A stretch of 43,217 nucleotides of DNA from Candidatus Siliceabacter maunaloa (GTDB taxonomy: Bacteria > Actinomycetota > Thermoleophilia > Solirubrobacterales > Solirubrobacteraceae). The notes below the pieces were generated by a model. It searched no databases. It saw only the letters and a program-made list of their open reading frames with translations, and was not told where the DNA came from. Shown here piece by piece: positions 33,142 to 42,054 of this stretch; within the stretch, counting starts at the first letter, position 1, and the number at the start of each line of letters is the position of its first letter. The stretch covers positions 1 through 43,217 of the forward strand of contig JANDLV010000035.1 in NCBI GenBank assembly GCA_024330185.1, written 5' to 3'. The position numbers and the translations under genes are program-made.

Positions 33142-33975
33142 ATGGAACCCGCTATCGAGACCATCGTCGAGTTCGAGCGACCGCCGGTGATCGAGGTGGT
33201 GTTCGGTACGCAGTTCGGCGCCGCGATCGTCGATCTCGAGGTGCTTGCCGAGTTCGCCAGGTCGGTCCGCGGGGAGTTCCCCCGCCGCGAGCAGATCGAG
33301 CCGCTTCCGAGGGCCTTCGAGTCCTTCGATCATCCGCCGGCCGGAACTCACATCGAGTTTCGCTTCGGAGGGGCACCGCTGCCCCGCACGCGGTTCATCA
33401 GCACGGACGAGCAGACCCTTCTCCAACTGCAGGCCGACCGCTTCCTCTTCAACTGGCGTCGTGTCAGCGCTGACGATGCATACCCACGTTACGAGACGCT
33501 GCGCCCTCGCTTTGATGCCCTCCGCCAGCGCTTGATTGAGGTACTCGACGGACTTGGCCGACCAACGCCGGTGGTCGACCACGTTGAGGTGAGCTACATC
33601 AACGAGCTGAGCTTCCCAGGCCACCCGAGCGCCCGAACCCATGCTTCGTTGTCCGCTCTTGTGTCGACGGTTTCCGACCTACCTCGAGGTGGGTTTCTAT
33701 CTGAGCCAGAAGACGTCGGATACTCAGCCCGGTTCCGCATACCCCGCGCCGACGGCACCGGTCCGATGGGTCGGCTCATAGCCAGGACGGAGCCGGCATA
33801 TCGCTCTGCGGACGGGCGTCCCATCCACCTGCTGACACTTACCGCGAATCTCGTTGGTAGCTTTGCGAGCGACACGGCGGTCATCGATGCGCTCGATCTG
33901 GGTCGTCGCTGGGTCGTGAACGGCTTCCTCGAGATGACCACCCCCGAGCTCCACGCCAACTGGAGACGACTATGA
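33142..33975 (+). CDS. TIGR04255 family protein
   Basis: 277 aa from ATG 33142. The signature FERPPVIEVVFGTQF (11-25) is the conserved N-terminus of TIGR04255, a sporadically distributed family of unknown function. Further conserved features are LQLQADRFLFNWRRVSADDAYPRYE and VDHVEVSYINELSFPG, then a C-terminal alpha/beta half. No signal peptide or membrane helix. No ribosome site is evident, and a TACGGT at 33114 could give a very short leader. It overlaps the next gene by ATGA. Base composition is lower in GC than the flanking metabolic genes. Confidence 0.85.
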   Translation: MEPAIETIVEFERPPVIEVVFGTQFGAAIVDLEVLAEFARSVRGEFPRREQIEPLPRAFESFDHPPAGTHIEFRFGGAPLPRTRFISTDEQTLLQLQADRFLFNWRRVSADDAYPRYETLRPRFDALRQRLIEVLDGLGRPTPVVDHVEVSYINELSFPGHPSARTHASLSALVSTVSDLPRGGFLSEPEDVGYSARFRIPRADGTGPMGRLIARTEPAYRSADGRPIHLLTLTANLVGSFASDTAVIDALDLGRRWVVNGFLEMTTPELHANWRRL

Positions 33976-34457
33976 CCTTGCTACTCCCGGAGCCCACGAC
34001 CACGCCGACCATCGCTGCGGGGACGATGCGCCACAAGGCCTCGAGTCCGGCCTCCAGCCCCTACATCGCGACGTCGCGACGCATCTTGATCGAGGCGGAG
34101 ATCGCACCGCCGTGGATCGCCGCCGTGGAGCGCCGGATCAACGAACTGCTCTTGTTACCGCCCGGATGGGACACCTACGGTGCGCAGCCAATCACCGTAG
34201 AGAACGTGCTTCTGGCACTGAGCCTGCTCGAAAGGCTGGTCGACCTGGACTCCCCGGCGCCGATCATCGTTCCTACGGTGGCTGGTGGCATCCAGATGGA
34301 GTGGGAGTTCGATCGCACTGCGGTTGAGGTTCGTGTCGATGAAGGGGGCGCTTGGTTCTTCGTTGGCGATGACTCGGGTGAGCACGAAGGCCCGGCCAGC
34401 GCGGACCTCTCCGCCCGAGCCGCACGCGTGATAGCTGCGGTGCCGTACTCGACGTGA
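33972..34457 (+). CDS. Hypothetical protein, second gene of the TIGR04255 cassette
   Basis: 161 aa. A variable N-terminus (about 1-40) is followed by RRINELLLLPPGWDTYGAQPITVENVLLALSLLERLV, a helix-turn segment with a conserved-looking WDTYGA motif (about 66-71). Then come beta strands PAPIIVPTVAGGIQMEWEFDRTAVEVRVDEGGAWFFVG. Proteins with WDxYGAxP plus GGxQxEW are, from memory, repeatedly found beside TIGR04255 genes. ATGA overlap upstream and GTGA overlap downstream show strict co-translation. Cytoplasmic; no enzyme motif. Confidence 0.75.
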   Translation: MTLLLPEPTTTPTIAAGTMRHKASSPASSPYIATSRRILIEAEIAPPWIAAVERRINELLLLPPGWDTYGAQPITVENVLLALSLLERLVDLDSPAPIIVPTVAGGIQMEWEFDRTAVEVRVDEGGAWFFVGDDSGEHEGPASADLSARAARVIAAVPYST

Positions 34458-34864
34458 ATGCCGAGCCCGGGGCGCCGGATCCGATCGGTGACGACGTTCG
34501 GCTGTTTCGCCGGATCACCCAGCACCATCTCGTCGACGCGCCGTCCGAACCGCTGGGCAAGCGCATCTCGAGCGCCGCGTTCCAACCTTCGAGCGCCGAC
34601 GAAGGCATCTCTGTCTCGCTCGAGGACACTATGGATGAGCTCGGCATCACTTCAACAGACCTCATGACTCTCGCACCCCCCTCGATCGGGCTGAGCTTCG
34701 TCACTGCCCGACAGGTCCGGGCACCGCCGGTCGGCAAGGACGTCGAGCGCGCGCCTACAGGCGATGATCCTTCGCACGGCAACATCGTGGGACCCGACTC
34801 CACAGCAAGGCGGAGGCACCTCGCCCGGTTAGCACAGGTGCAGTGGGTGATCGAGCCGACCTGA
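34454..34864 (+). CDS. Hypothetical protein, third gene of the TIGR04255 cassette
   Basis: 136 aa, GTG start in a GTGA overlap (the nearby ATG 34458 is in a wrong frame). DDVRLFRRITQHHLVDA, then KRISSAAFQPSSADEGISVSLEDTM, then a C-terminal THxx-like block DPSHGNIVGPDSTARRRHLARLAQVQWVI. The pattern LxRRI...SSxAF...(M/I)SVxL...PxHxxVxG is one I recall from small uncharacterised proteins in phage-defence-like or mobile settings. No catalytic motif is certain; the conserved His and Ser/Arg residues would be worth aligning. It ends 44 bases before the convergent acetolactate synthase. Confidence 0.7.
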   Translation: MNAEPGAPDPIGDDVRLFRRITQHHLVDAPSEPLGKRISSAAFQPSSADEGISVSLEDTMDELGITSTDLMTLAPPSIGLSFVTARQVRAPPVGKDVERAPTGDDPSHGNIVGPDSTARRRHLARLAQVQWVIEPT

Positions 34865-34908
34865 GAGCTGACGCCCAGTTCACCCCGGGGGATCGGCCCT
34901 CGTCGCGC

Positions 34909-36564
34909 TCACGTCCTCACGACTGTCTCGGTTCCAAGCTCCTCGGAGATGGCAACGTCGATCGAGTAGTCGATGGGCAGCACGATCACCGAGGGGCGGT
35001 CGAGCGTCAGCGCGTGGCGCAGGTGCCTGGCGAAGTCGTCGACCTCCTCGCAGCGCCAGGCCGCGCAGCCGAAGGCCTCGGCCAGCTTGACGAAGTCGGG
35101 GTTGGTGAAGTCGGTGCCGAAGTGGGCGCCGAACCGCTTGTCCTGCTTCCAGACGATCGAGCCGTACTGGCGGTTCTCCCAGATCACGTTGACGACGGGC
35201 GTGCCCAGCCGCGTGGCGGTCTCCAGCTCCTGGACGTTCATGAGGAAGCCGCCGTCGCCGTTGACGGTGACCACCTTGCGCTCGGGGTGCACCAGCTTGG
35301 CGGCGACCGCGCAGGGCAGGGCGAAGCCCATCCCGGCCAGGCCGTTGGCGATCAGCACGGTGTTGGGCTCGTGCGCGGGGAACATGCGCCCGATCCACAG
35401 CTTGTGCAGCCCGACGTCGGAGATGAGCATGTCCTCGCGGCCCAGCGCCTTGCGGATCTCCCACAGCGCGCGCGGGGGCTGCATGGGGAAGTGGTCGTCC
35501 TCCTTCGCGGCTTCGAAGCGGCCCAGCACCACGTCGCGCAGGCGGGCGCTGCCGCCGGAGTGGGGGACGTCGCGGCACTCCTCGGCCAGCCGCGTGAGCA
35601 CGTGGTAGACGTCGCCGATCAGCTCGACCTCGGGCACGAAGTTCTGGTCGGTTTCCGCGGGCACGGAGTCGATGACCACGATCTTCTTGTCGCGGCCGGG
35701 GTTCCAGTGGTCGGGGGAGTGCTCGACGAGGTCGTAGCCGACGGCGATGACCACGTCGGCGTCCTCGAAGCCGGCCATGGCGTAGTCGCGGCTCTGCAGG
35801 CCGACGGTGCCCAGGGCCTTGGGGTCGTGGGCGTCGAGCAGGCCCTTGCCCATGAACGTCTCGGCGACGGCGATGCCCGTCGCGCGGGAGAACTCGCGCA
35901 GCGCGGGGGCGGCGCCGGCGCGCACCGCGCCGTTGCCGGCCAGCGCGACCGGGTTGATGGCGTTGCGGATGACGTCGGCGGCCTTGAGCAGCTCGCGTGC
36001 GCCGGGCTCGGGGCGAACGGGACGGCGGCGGGGCAGCGGCCCGGGCGCTCCCTCCGCCACCGGGGCGGCCATCACGTCCTCGGGCAGCTCGATGTGCGTG
36101 GAGCCCGGCTTCTCGGACTCGGCCACCTTGAAGGCCTTGCGCACGACCTCGGGGATGATCTCCGGGCCGGTCACGCGGGTGTTCCACTTGGTGATGGGCG
36201 CCAGCACCTCGACGAGGTCGATGAACTGGTGGCTCTCCTTGTGCATGCGCTCGAGGTCGGCCTGGCCCGTGAGGGCGACCAGCGGCGCGCGGTCCAGGTA
36301 CGCGTCGGCGATGGCCGTGGTGAGGTTCAGCGCGCCCGGGCCCAGCGTGCCCAGGCACACGCCCGCGCGACCGGTGAGGCGGCCGTACATGTCGGCCATG
36401 TAGGCCCCGCCCTGCTCGTGGCGGACGGGCACGAAGGACACCGAGGAGTGGGCCAGCGACTCGTTGAGGTCGAGCGTCTCCTCGCCCGGGATGCCGAAGA
36501 CGTGGCGCACCCCCTCGGACTCCAGGCACTCGACGAAGAGGTCGCTGGCGCGGCGGCGGGTCAT
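34909..36564 (-). CDS. alsS: Acetolactate synthase, large (catabolic AlsS-type) subunit
   Basis: 551 aa thiamine diphosphate enzyme. The N-terminal PYR domain has GIPGEETLDLNE and the proton-relay E50 in PVRHEQGGAYMAD; the central domain follows (about 195-330); the C-terminal PP domain has the GDGGFLMNVQELETA magnesium/ThDP motif and a NRQYGSIVWKQ segment. It condenses two pyruvate to acetolactate. Lack of an adjacent small subunit or ilvC favours the catabolic type, but a related ThDP decarboxylase is not excluded. It is divergent from spoIID. Confidence 0.85.
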   Translation of the reverse strand: MTRRRASDLFVECLESEGVRHVFGIPGEETLDLNESLAHSSVSFVPVRHEQGGAYMADMYGRLTGRAGVCLGTLGPGALNLTTAIADAYLDRAPLVALTGQADLERMHKESHQFIDLVEVLAPITKWNTRVTGPEIIPEVVRKAFKVAESEKPGSTHIELPEDVMAAPVAEGAPGPLPRRRPVRPEPGARELLKAADVIRNAINPVALAGNGAVRAGAAPALREFSRATGIAVAETFMGKGLLDAHDPKALGTVGLQSRDYAMAGFEDADVVIAVGYDLVEHSPDHWNPGRDKKIVVIDSVPAETDQNFVPEVELIGDVYHVLTRLAEECRDVPHSGGSARLRDVVLGRFEAAKEDDHFPMQPPRALWEIRKALGREDMLISDVGLHKLWIGRMFPAHEPNTVLIANGLAGMGFALPCAVAAKLVHPERKVVTVNGDGGFLMNVQELETATRLGTPVVNVIWENRQYGSIVWKQDKRFGAHFGTDFTNPDFVKLAEAFGCAAWRCEEVDDFARHLRHALTLDRPSVIVLPIDYSIDVAISEELGTETVVRT

Positions 36565-36666
36565 GGAGCTCTATTCTCGGGCACGCCGGAGGCGTCCTAC
36601 CCCGGGGGGAGCGATCGCTCACGGCACCGCAACTCCCTTTCGAGATCGCTGTTACGAGACCGCCCC

Positions 36667-38043
36667 ATGCCCCTGAGCCAGTTCGTCGCCTCCGCCGCCG
36701 CCATGGCCATCGCCGCCACCGGGCCCGCCGTGACGGGCACCGACACCGACGAGCGCTTCGTCTTCCGCGGCGCGGGCTTCGGCCACGGCGTGGGCATGAG
36801 CCAGTACGGGGCCAAGGGCTTCGCCGAGCGCGGACGCAGCCACGGCGAGATCCTGCGCCACTACTACTCGAACACGGTGCTCGGCAACCTCGACGGCGAG
36901 GGCGGCACACGCGTCCTGCTGCTCAGCCGGCCCGAGGTGCGCTTCGACGGCGCCTCGAGCATCGGCGACCGGGCGCTGCAGCCCGACCGCACCTACACCG
37001 CGCGCCTGCGAGGGGGTGTCCTGGAGCTCCTCTCCCCCTCCGGGCGGCCGCTCGCGCGCTTCCGTGGCGCGCCGACCGTGCGCGGCCCCGGCTCCTTCCG
37101 CCTCTACGGGAGCACGAGCGGCGGCATCACCGACGGCGCCTACCGCGGAGAGCTGGAGCTGCGCCCGTCCGGCGACCAGATCCAGGCCATCAACGTCGTC
37201 GGGCTGGAGGACTACGTCCGTGGCGTGGTCGCCGCCGAGATGCCCTCCGGCTGGCACCCCGAGGCGCTGAAGGCCCAGGCGGTGGCCGCGCGCACCTACG
37301 CGATCACCACCTCCAAGTCGGGGACCTTCGACCACTACGCCGACATCCGCTCGCAGGTCTACCAGGGCATCGCGGGCGAGGTGGCCAGCACCAGCGCCGC
37401 GGTGGCCGCCACCGCGGGCCAGGTGGTCACCTACGACGGCCGCCCGGCCACCACGTACTTCTTCTCCACCTCCGGCGGGCGGACCGAGGACAACGAGAGC
37501 GCGTTCCTGGGCGGCGGACCGTCGCCATGGTTGCGCAGCGTGCGCGACCCCTTCGACGACGGCGGCGACAGGCACCGGTGGGGTCCGACGAGCTGGTCGC
37601 TGGAGCGCGCGCAGGACGAGCTGGGCGACTGGGTGCGCGGCGAGCTGCGCACGATCGAGGTGGCCGACCGCGGCAGCTCCCCGCGCGTCGTGCGCGCCTT
37701 CGTGACCGGCACCGGCGGGCGTACCGAGGTGACCGGCCCGCAGATCCGCAAGCGGCTGGGCCTGGACGACACCTGGGCCTACTTCACGACCATCCGCACC
37801 ACCGCGACGTCGCTGGAGCGCACCGACGACCCCGACGACCCGCGCGGGCGGCTGAGCGGCATCGTGCGCCCGGGCGGCGCTGACAACGGGATCGCCGTCC
37901 AGCGCCGCGCGGACGGGCGCTGGCGCGAGGTCACCGGGGCGAAGACCACGGGCGGAGGGCACTACCTCGTCGAGGTGCAGCGCCCGGGGCGCTACCGGAT
38001 CGTCGAGCGCGGCATGCCCGGGCCGACGGTCAAGGTGCGCTGA
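36667..38043 (+). CDS. SpoIID/LytB-domain protein
   Basis: 458 aa. A signal-type N-terminus (about 1-23) precedes RGAGFGHGVGMSQYGAKGFAERG (the GHGxGMSQYGA signature), then the SpoIID core VVGLEDYVRGVVAAEMPSGWHPEALKAQAVAARTYA and TYFFSTSGGRTE. The C-terminal 100 residues are a beta-rich tail. The family are lytic transglycosylases or peptidoglycan-acting amidase enhancers outside the cell; outside Firmicutes it is not a sign of sporulation. It lies next to envelope-glycan genes, fitting a wall role. Confidence 0.9.
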   Translation: MPLSQFVASAAAMAIAATGPAVTGTDTDERFVFRGAGFGHGVGMSQYGAKGFAERGRSHGEILRHYYSNTVLGNLDGEGGTRVLLLSRPEVRFDGASSIGDRALQPDRTYTARLRGGVLELLSPSGRPLARFRGAPTVRGPGSFRLYGSTSGGITDGAYRGELELRPSGDQIQAINVVGLEDYVRGVVAAEMPSGWHPEALKAQAVAARTYAITTSKSGTFDHYADIRSQVYQGIAGEVASTSAAVAATAGQVVTYDGRPATTYFFSTSGGRTEDNESAFLGGGPSPWLRSVRDPFDDGGDRHRWGPTSWSLERAQDELGDWVRGELRTIEVADRGSSPRVVRAFVTGTGGRTEVTGPQIRKRLGLDDTWAYFTTIRTTATSLERTDDPDDPRGRLSGIVRPGGADNGIAVQRRADGRWREVTGAKTTGGGHYLVEVQRPGRYRIVERGMPGPTVKVR

Positions 38044-38054
38044 GCGGCGGCTCC

Positions 38055-40031
38055 TCACAGCCCCTCGTTCGGGTTGATCTCCGTGTAGGGCCATACGAGC
38101 TCCTGCGAGCTCACGTCGGGCTCGCCGTTGGGGCGCAGTGGGTACACCGCATAGCCCGCGTTGCGCAGGACGGCGCCCCCGGCAGCGTCAGGCGGTGGCT
38201 CCGCCCACGCCTCCACGAGCGAGAAGTCGCCCGTGAAGCTGAACGGCGGGTGCGGGAAGAAGCCCACCAGCGGAGCGCTGGCTGACACGGGCCGGTCGTC
38301 GAGCATGTACCAGGTCCAGAGCTGGTAGCCGGTGGGCTGGACGTCGATGCGCACGCTGGCTCCCGCGGGCAGGCGCTCGTCCCACGTGTCGAGCTCGAGC
38401 AGCGGCGCGGTGGCGTACTCGTAGGTCTCGCCGATCTCGCGCGCGGCGCCCGCGTTGACGACCGCCACGAGCAGGACGGCGCCCGTCACGGCGGCCGTCC
38501 GGCGCGCGAACCCGCGGGCCTCGCGCAGCAGGCCGACCAGGCCCACCACGGCGAAGGTGAGCACCAGCGGGCCCAGGAAGCCCAGGATCTTGAACCAGAA
38601 CAGCTCCCCGTCCTCGCGCAGGCGGAACGACAGCGCGAAGGCCAGCGCGCCCGCGGCCGTGACCCCCATGGCCACCGCCACGTCGCGGCGCATCCGCCGC
38701 GCCGCGTGCACGGCGAGCGCGACGACGCCCAGCGTGAGCGCCAGCGGGACAAGGCCGGTGCCGTCTATGCCGAAGAAGCGGGCGAAGGGCAGGTAGTCCA
38801 GCGCGGGGCCCGACCAGCCCGACAGGTCGCCCCCGGGCATGATGGCGTTGGCGGCGCTGAACATCTTCTCGATCACGCCGCGCAGCAGCACGGCCACGAA
38901 GGGCAGCGACACCAGAGCAAGGACCCCGAAGGCCACCTTGTGGTCGCGCACGCGGGGCAGGCGCAGCGCGGCGATCCACCCCGGCGAGCGGCCCTCGGCC
39001 CGCGCGCGGCGCCACTGCAGGAGGGCGCACACCCCCAGGAAGGCCGCGGGGAAGGGCAGCAGCAGCGGATAGGCGAAGACCCCCAGCAGGGCGAACAGGG
39101 CCAGAGGGGCCAACGTGCGCCGGCCGGGTTCCTGCAGGAAGCGCCAGCCGAACAGCAGCGTGAAGGGCAGCGTGAACAGTCCCCAGAGCTGGTTGTAGAA
39201 CGGATGGATGGCCAGGTGGACGACGATGCGGTCCAACGGCACGAGGAAGGTCACCGCCAGGGCCGCGGACAGCGAGGCGGCCAGGACCACGCGGGTCAGG
39301 AGGAACAGCCCCAGGGCCACGAGGCCCAACATCACCGCCATCACGGTGGGGAAGGCGGTGACCGGATCCTGCCCGGCGAGCGAGGCCACCGCGGCGAGCG
39401 CGTAGTAGATCGGCAGCTTCGAGCGCCAGACGATGGGTACCTCGTCGACGGCCAGCTCGGGGCGGTTGGCGGTCGGCGGCGCGCTGCGGAGGAACTCGGC
39501 GGTGCCCACGGCCAGCACGGCATCGCCGTTCTGGCCGATGACCGTGGCGAAGCCGGTGCGAAGGACGGGGACCAGGGCCACCGCGGCCACCAGGGCGGCC
39601 AGCAGCAGGGGCATGGCGATGGCCAGCGTGCGCCGGCCGTCGAAGGCCGGCAGGCGCGGCCGCCCCGCCTGCGCGTGCACGGCCACAGCGGCGAGCGTGC
39701 TGCCGACCAGCACGAGGGGCAGCGACCACGTGAAGGGCACGCGCAGCAGGCCGAGCACGGTCAGCTCCAGGGCGACGCACGCGGCGCCGAAGGGCAGCAC
39801 GTAGAGCGGAAGGTCTGCCCGCAGGGCGCAGGGGAGCAGCAGGCGAGCGGGCGCGTAGCCGCACACGGCGAAGAGCACGACGGCGGCCAGCGCCGTGCGC
39901 GCGAGAGCGGGCCACGCGCCGATGCCCAGTACGCCGCCGGCCTGGGCCTGCATCAGGACCAGGGCGCCCGCGCCCACCAGCGCGGCGAGGGCGAGCGCGG
40001 GCCCGCGACGGCTGCCCACGCGCGTCTCCAT
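38055..40031 (-). CDS. Polytopic membrane protein, GT-C-like
   Basis: 658 aa, start ATG 40031. Around a dozen hydrophobic helices are visible between about 15 and 525 (for example ALALAALVGAGALVLMQAQAG, LAIAMPLLLAALVAAVALVPVL and VALGLFLLTRVVLAASLSAALAVTFLVPL), followed by a hydrophilic C-terminal domain (about 525-658). A loop after helix 5-6 (RSAPPTANRPELAVDEVPIVWRSKLPIYYALA) is the likely substrate region. The layout resembles GT-C lipid-linked-sugar glycosyltransferases or arabinofuranosyltransferase-like proteins, with no strict motif seen. It sits 41 bases downstream of WecG on the same strand, suggesting shared envelope-glycan synthesis. Confidence 0.75.
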   Translation of the reverse strand: METRVGSRRGPALALAALVGAGALVLMQAQAGGVLGIGAWPALARTALAAVVLFAVCGYAPARLLLPCALRADLPLYVLPFGAACVALELTVLGLLRVPFTWSLPLVLVGSTLAAVAVHAQAGRPRLPAFDGRRTLAIAMPLLLAALVAAVALVPVLRTGFATVIGQNGDAVLAVGTAEFLRSAPPTANRPELAVDEVPIVWRSKLPIYYALAAVASLAGQDPVTAFPTVMAVMLGLVALGLFLLTRVVLAASLSAALAVTFLVPLDRIVVHLAIHPFYNQLWGLFTLPFTLLFGWRFLQEPGRRTLAPLALFALLGVFAYPLLLPFPAAFLGVCALLQWRRARAEGRSPGWIAALRLPRVRDHKVAFGVLALVSLPFVAVLLRGVIEKMFSAANAIMPGGDLSGWSGPALDYLPFARFFGIDGTGLVPLALTLGVVALAVHAARRMRRDVAVAMGVTAAGALAFALSFRLREDGELFWFKILGFLGPLVLTFAVVGLVGLLREARGFARRTAAVTGAVLLVAVVNAGAAREIGETYEYATAPLLELDTWDERLPAGASVRIDVQPTGYQLWTWYMLDDRPVSASAPLVGFFPHPPFSFTGDFSLVEAWAEPPPDAAGGAVLRNAGYAVYPLRPNGEPDVSSQELVWPYTEINPNEGL

Positions 40032-40072
40032 GGGCTGGAAGGCTAGTGGCCCGCCCCGGGGACGACCACTCA

Positions 40073-40897
40073 CTAGTGCCGTCGCTGCGGCGGGCGGTCG
40101 GTCCGCCCGGCCCGGGCCTGGGCCATGACCCGGGTGAGGAACTGGGGATTGCCCACCAGGTAGCGGCGCCACATGCGCTGGGGCTCCACGGCCAGGCGGA
40201 AGATCCACTCCAGCCCATTGTCGGCCAGCCACGCGGGCGCGCGCGGCACCCGGCCCGAGACGTAGTCGAACAGTGCGCCGACCGTCCACACGACCCCGGC
40301 GTCCAGGCGCGCCGCGGTGCCGCGCACCCACAGCTCCTGCTTGGGGCTGCCCATGCCAACGAGCACGATGTCGGGCCGTCGCGCGTTGACGTCCTCCACC
40401 ACGCGGTCGGAGTGGGGAGAGCCCGGGTCGAAGTAGCCGTGGTGGCTGCCGGCCACGCGCAGGCGGGGGAAGCGCGCGCGCAGGCGCTGCGCGGCGCGCT
40501 GGGACACCATCGGCTCGGACCCCAGCAGGTAGATCGAGGCGCCCTGGGCCTCGCACAGCGCAGCCAGGTCCCACACCCAGTCGGCTCCGGTCATGCGGTG
40601 GGGCACCGGGGCGTCCAGGGCCCGGGCGGCGAGGCGTACGCCGTAGCCGTCGCAGTAGACGAGGTCGGCCGCCTCCAGCGCGTCGCGCAGGTGTGGGTCC
40701 TCGCGCGACTGGTTGAGCACGTGCGCGTTGACGTACATGACCTGGCGGGGCCCGTCGGGGGAACGGTCCTCCCGCACCCAGCCGGTGATGCGCTCGAGTA
40801 GGTCGCGCGGCGGATCGAGCTCGACCGGGATGTCGAAGATGCGCGCCTGGCGCTGCCCGCGCCGCGGCGCGGTCCCTACCTCCATCGTCATCTGCAC
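40073..40897 (-). CDS. WecG/TagA/CpsF-family glycosyltransferase
   Basis: 274 aa from GTG 40897, chosen because GGAGGT lies 7 bases upstream; ATG 40891 is also possible. Conserved blocks: VMYVNAHVLNQSREDP, DGYGVRLAARALDAPVPHRMTGADWVWDLA, IYLLGSEPMVSQRAAQRL, HHGYFDPG and PDIVLVGMGSPKQELWV. GT26 enzymes transfer a ManNAc-type sugar onto a lipid-linked acceptor in capsule or teichoic-acid-like polymer synthesis. It is divergent from the GT4 gene at 41038. Confidence 0.93.
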   Translation of the reverse strand: MQMTMEVGTAPRRGQRQARIFDIPVELDPPRDLLERITGWVREDRSPDGPRQVMYVNAHVLNQSREDPHLRDALEAADLVYCDGYGVRLAARALDAPVPHRMTGADWVWDLAALCEAQGASIYLLGSEPMVSQRAAQRLRARFPRLRVAGSHHGYFDPGSPHSDRVVEDVNARRPDIVLVGMGSPKQELWVRGTAARLDAGVVWTVGALFDYVSGRVPRAPAWLADNGLEWIFRLAVEPQRMWRRYLVGNPQFLTRVMAQARAGRTDRPPQRRH

Positions 40898-41037
40898 GTC
40901 TGCGACCTCCACGCTGCGCCACCCTCTCTCCCGCGGGCATGGTACGCCGTGGAAGGGGCGGGCGTCGCAGGTGACCCGAAAGGGGGCCCGCCTCGGGCAG
41001 CCACCTGACGGCCCTTGGGCACCCCTACGCTCCGCGC

Positions 41038-42054
41038 GTGCCCACCGTCCTGCTCGACGCCCGCGAGGCGGTCGACCCCGCGCCGCGCGGCGTGGGTCGC
41101 TACGTGCGCGGCCTGCTCGGCGGCCTGGCCGGGGTGGAGGGCTGGCGCGTGCGGGCGCCCGTGCGGGGGCTCCCGGGGCCGGAGGTGGTCCACGAGCAGC
41201 TCGGGCTCGACGTGGCGGCGGCGCGGGCCGGAGCCCACGTGCTCCATGCGCCCAATTGCTTTCTCCCCCTGCTTCGTCGCATCCCGGGCGTGGTCACGGT
41301 GCACGACCTCGCCTTCGAGGCCCACCCGCGGGACTTCGCGCCGCGCGCGGGAGCGAAGTACCGCGCCTTCACGCCGCGGGCGGTGCGCTCGGCCCAGCGG
41401 GTGGTGTGCGTGTCGGCGTGGACGGCGGGCGACGTGGCCCGCCGCTACGGCGTCGACGGGGAGCGCCTGCGCGTGGTGCCCAACGCGCCCTCGCTGCCCG
41501 TGGGCGACCGCGAGCCGCCGCCCGGCGGGCCCTACGTGCTGGCCCTGGGCGACCTGCGGGCCAAGAAGAACCTCGTGCGCCTCGTGCGCGCGTTCCGCGC
41601 CCTGCGCGCACAGGGGCTGGAGCACCGCCTGGTGCTGGCCGGGCCCGACGCGGGGGAGGGCACGCGGCTGCGCGCCGAGGCCGGCGACGCGCCGGTGCAG
41701 TTCACCGGGTGGCTGGACGACGGCGCTCTCGACGCGCTCCTGCGCGGGGCCGACGCGCTCGTGCACCCCAGCCTCTACGAGGGCTTCGGCATCGTGCTGG
41801 TGGAGGCGATGGCCCGCGGCGTGCCCGTGGTCTGCTCCAACGCGACGGCGCTGCCCGAGACCGCCGGCGACGCGGCGGCCTACTTCGACCCGCTCGACGA
41901 GGCCGCGCTGGCCGCCGCGCTGCGCGGCGTGCTGGAGGACCGCGCGCTGCGCGAGCGCCTCGGGGCGGCCGGGCGCGAGCGCGCGGCGGGGTACACGTGG
42001 GCGCGCACGGCGCGGGAGACGGCGGCCGTCTACGCGGAGGCGCTGAACGGATGA
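41038..42054 (+). CDS. GT4-family glycosyltransferase
   Basis: 338 aa, GTG start. The N-terminal Rossmann half has VLLDAREAVDPAPRGVGRYVRGLLGGL and GVVTVHDLAFEAHP. The C-terminal half has GDLRAKKNLVRLVRAF, HPSLYEGFGIVLVEAMARGVPVVCSNATALPET and DPLDEAALAAAL, with the EGFGIVLVEA motif binding the nucleotide sugar. It is a retaining glycosyltransferase building an envelope polysaccharide; the sugar is unknown. The stop overlaps the next ATG (ATGA). Confidence 0.93.
   Translation: MPTVLLDAREAVDPAPRGVGRYVRGLLGGLAGVEGWRVRAPVRGLPGPEVVHEQLGLDVAAARAGAHVLHAPNCFLPLLRRIPGVVTVHDLAFEAHPRDFAPRAGAKYRAFTPRAVRSAQRVVCVSAWTAGDVARRYGVDGERLRVVPNAPSLPVGDREPPPGGPYVLALGDLRAKKNLVRLVRAFRALRAQGLEHRLVLAGPDAGEGTRLRAEAGDAPVQFTGWLDDGALDALLRGADALVHPSLYEGFGIVLVEAMARGVPVVCSNATALPETAGDAAAYFDPLDEAALAAALRGVLEDRALRERLGAAGRERAAGYTWARTARETAAVYAEALNG

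Noticed and set aside
36667-38043. SpoIID as a sign of endospore formation.
   Set aside because: SpoIID/LytB proteins occur in non-sporulating actinobacteria and no other sporulation gene is present here.
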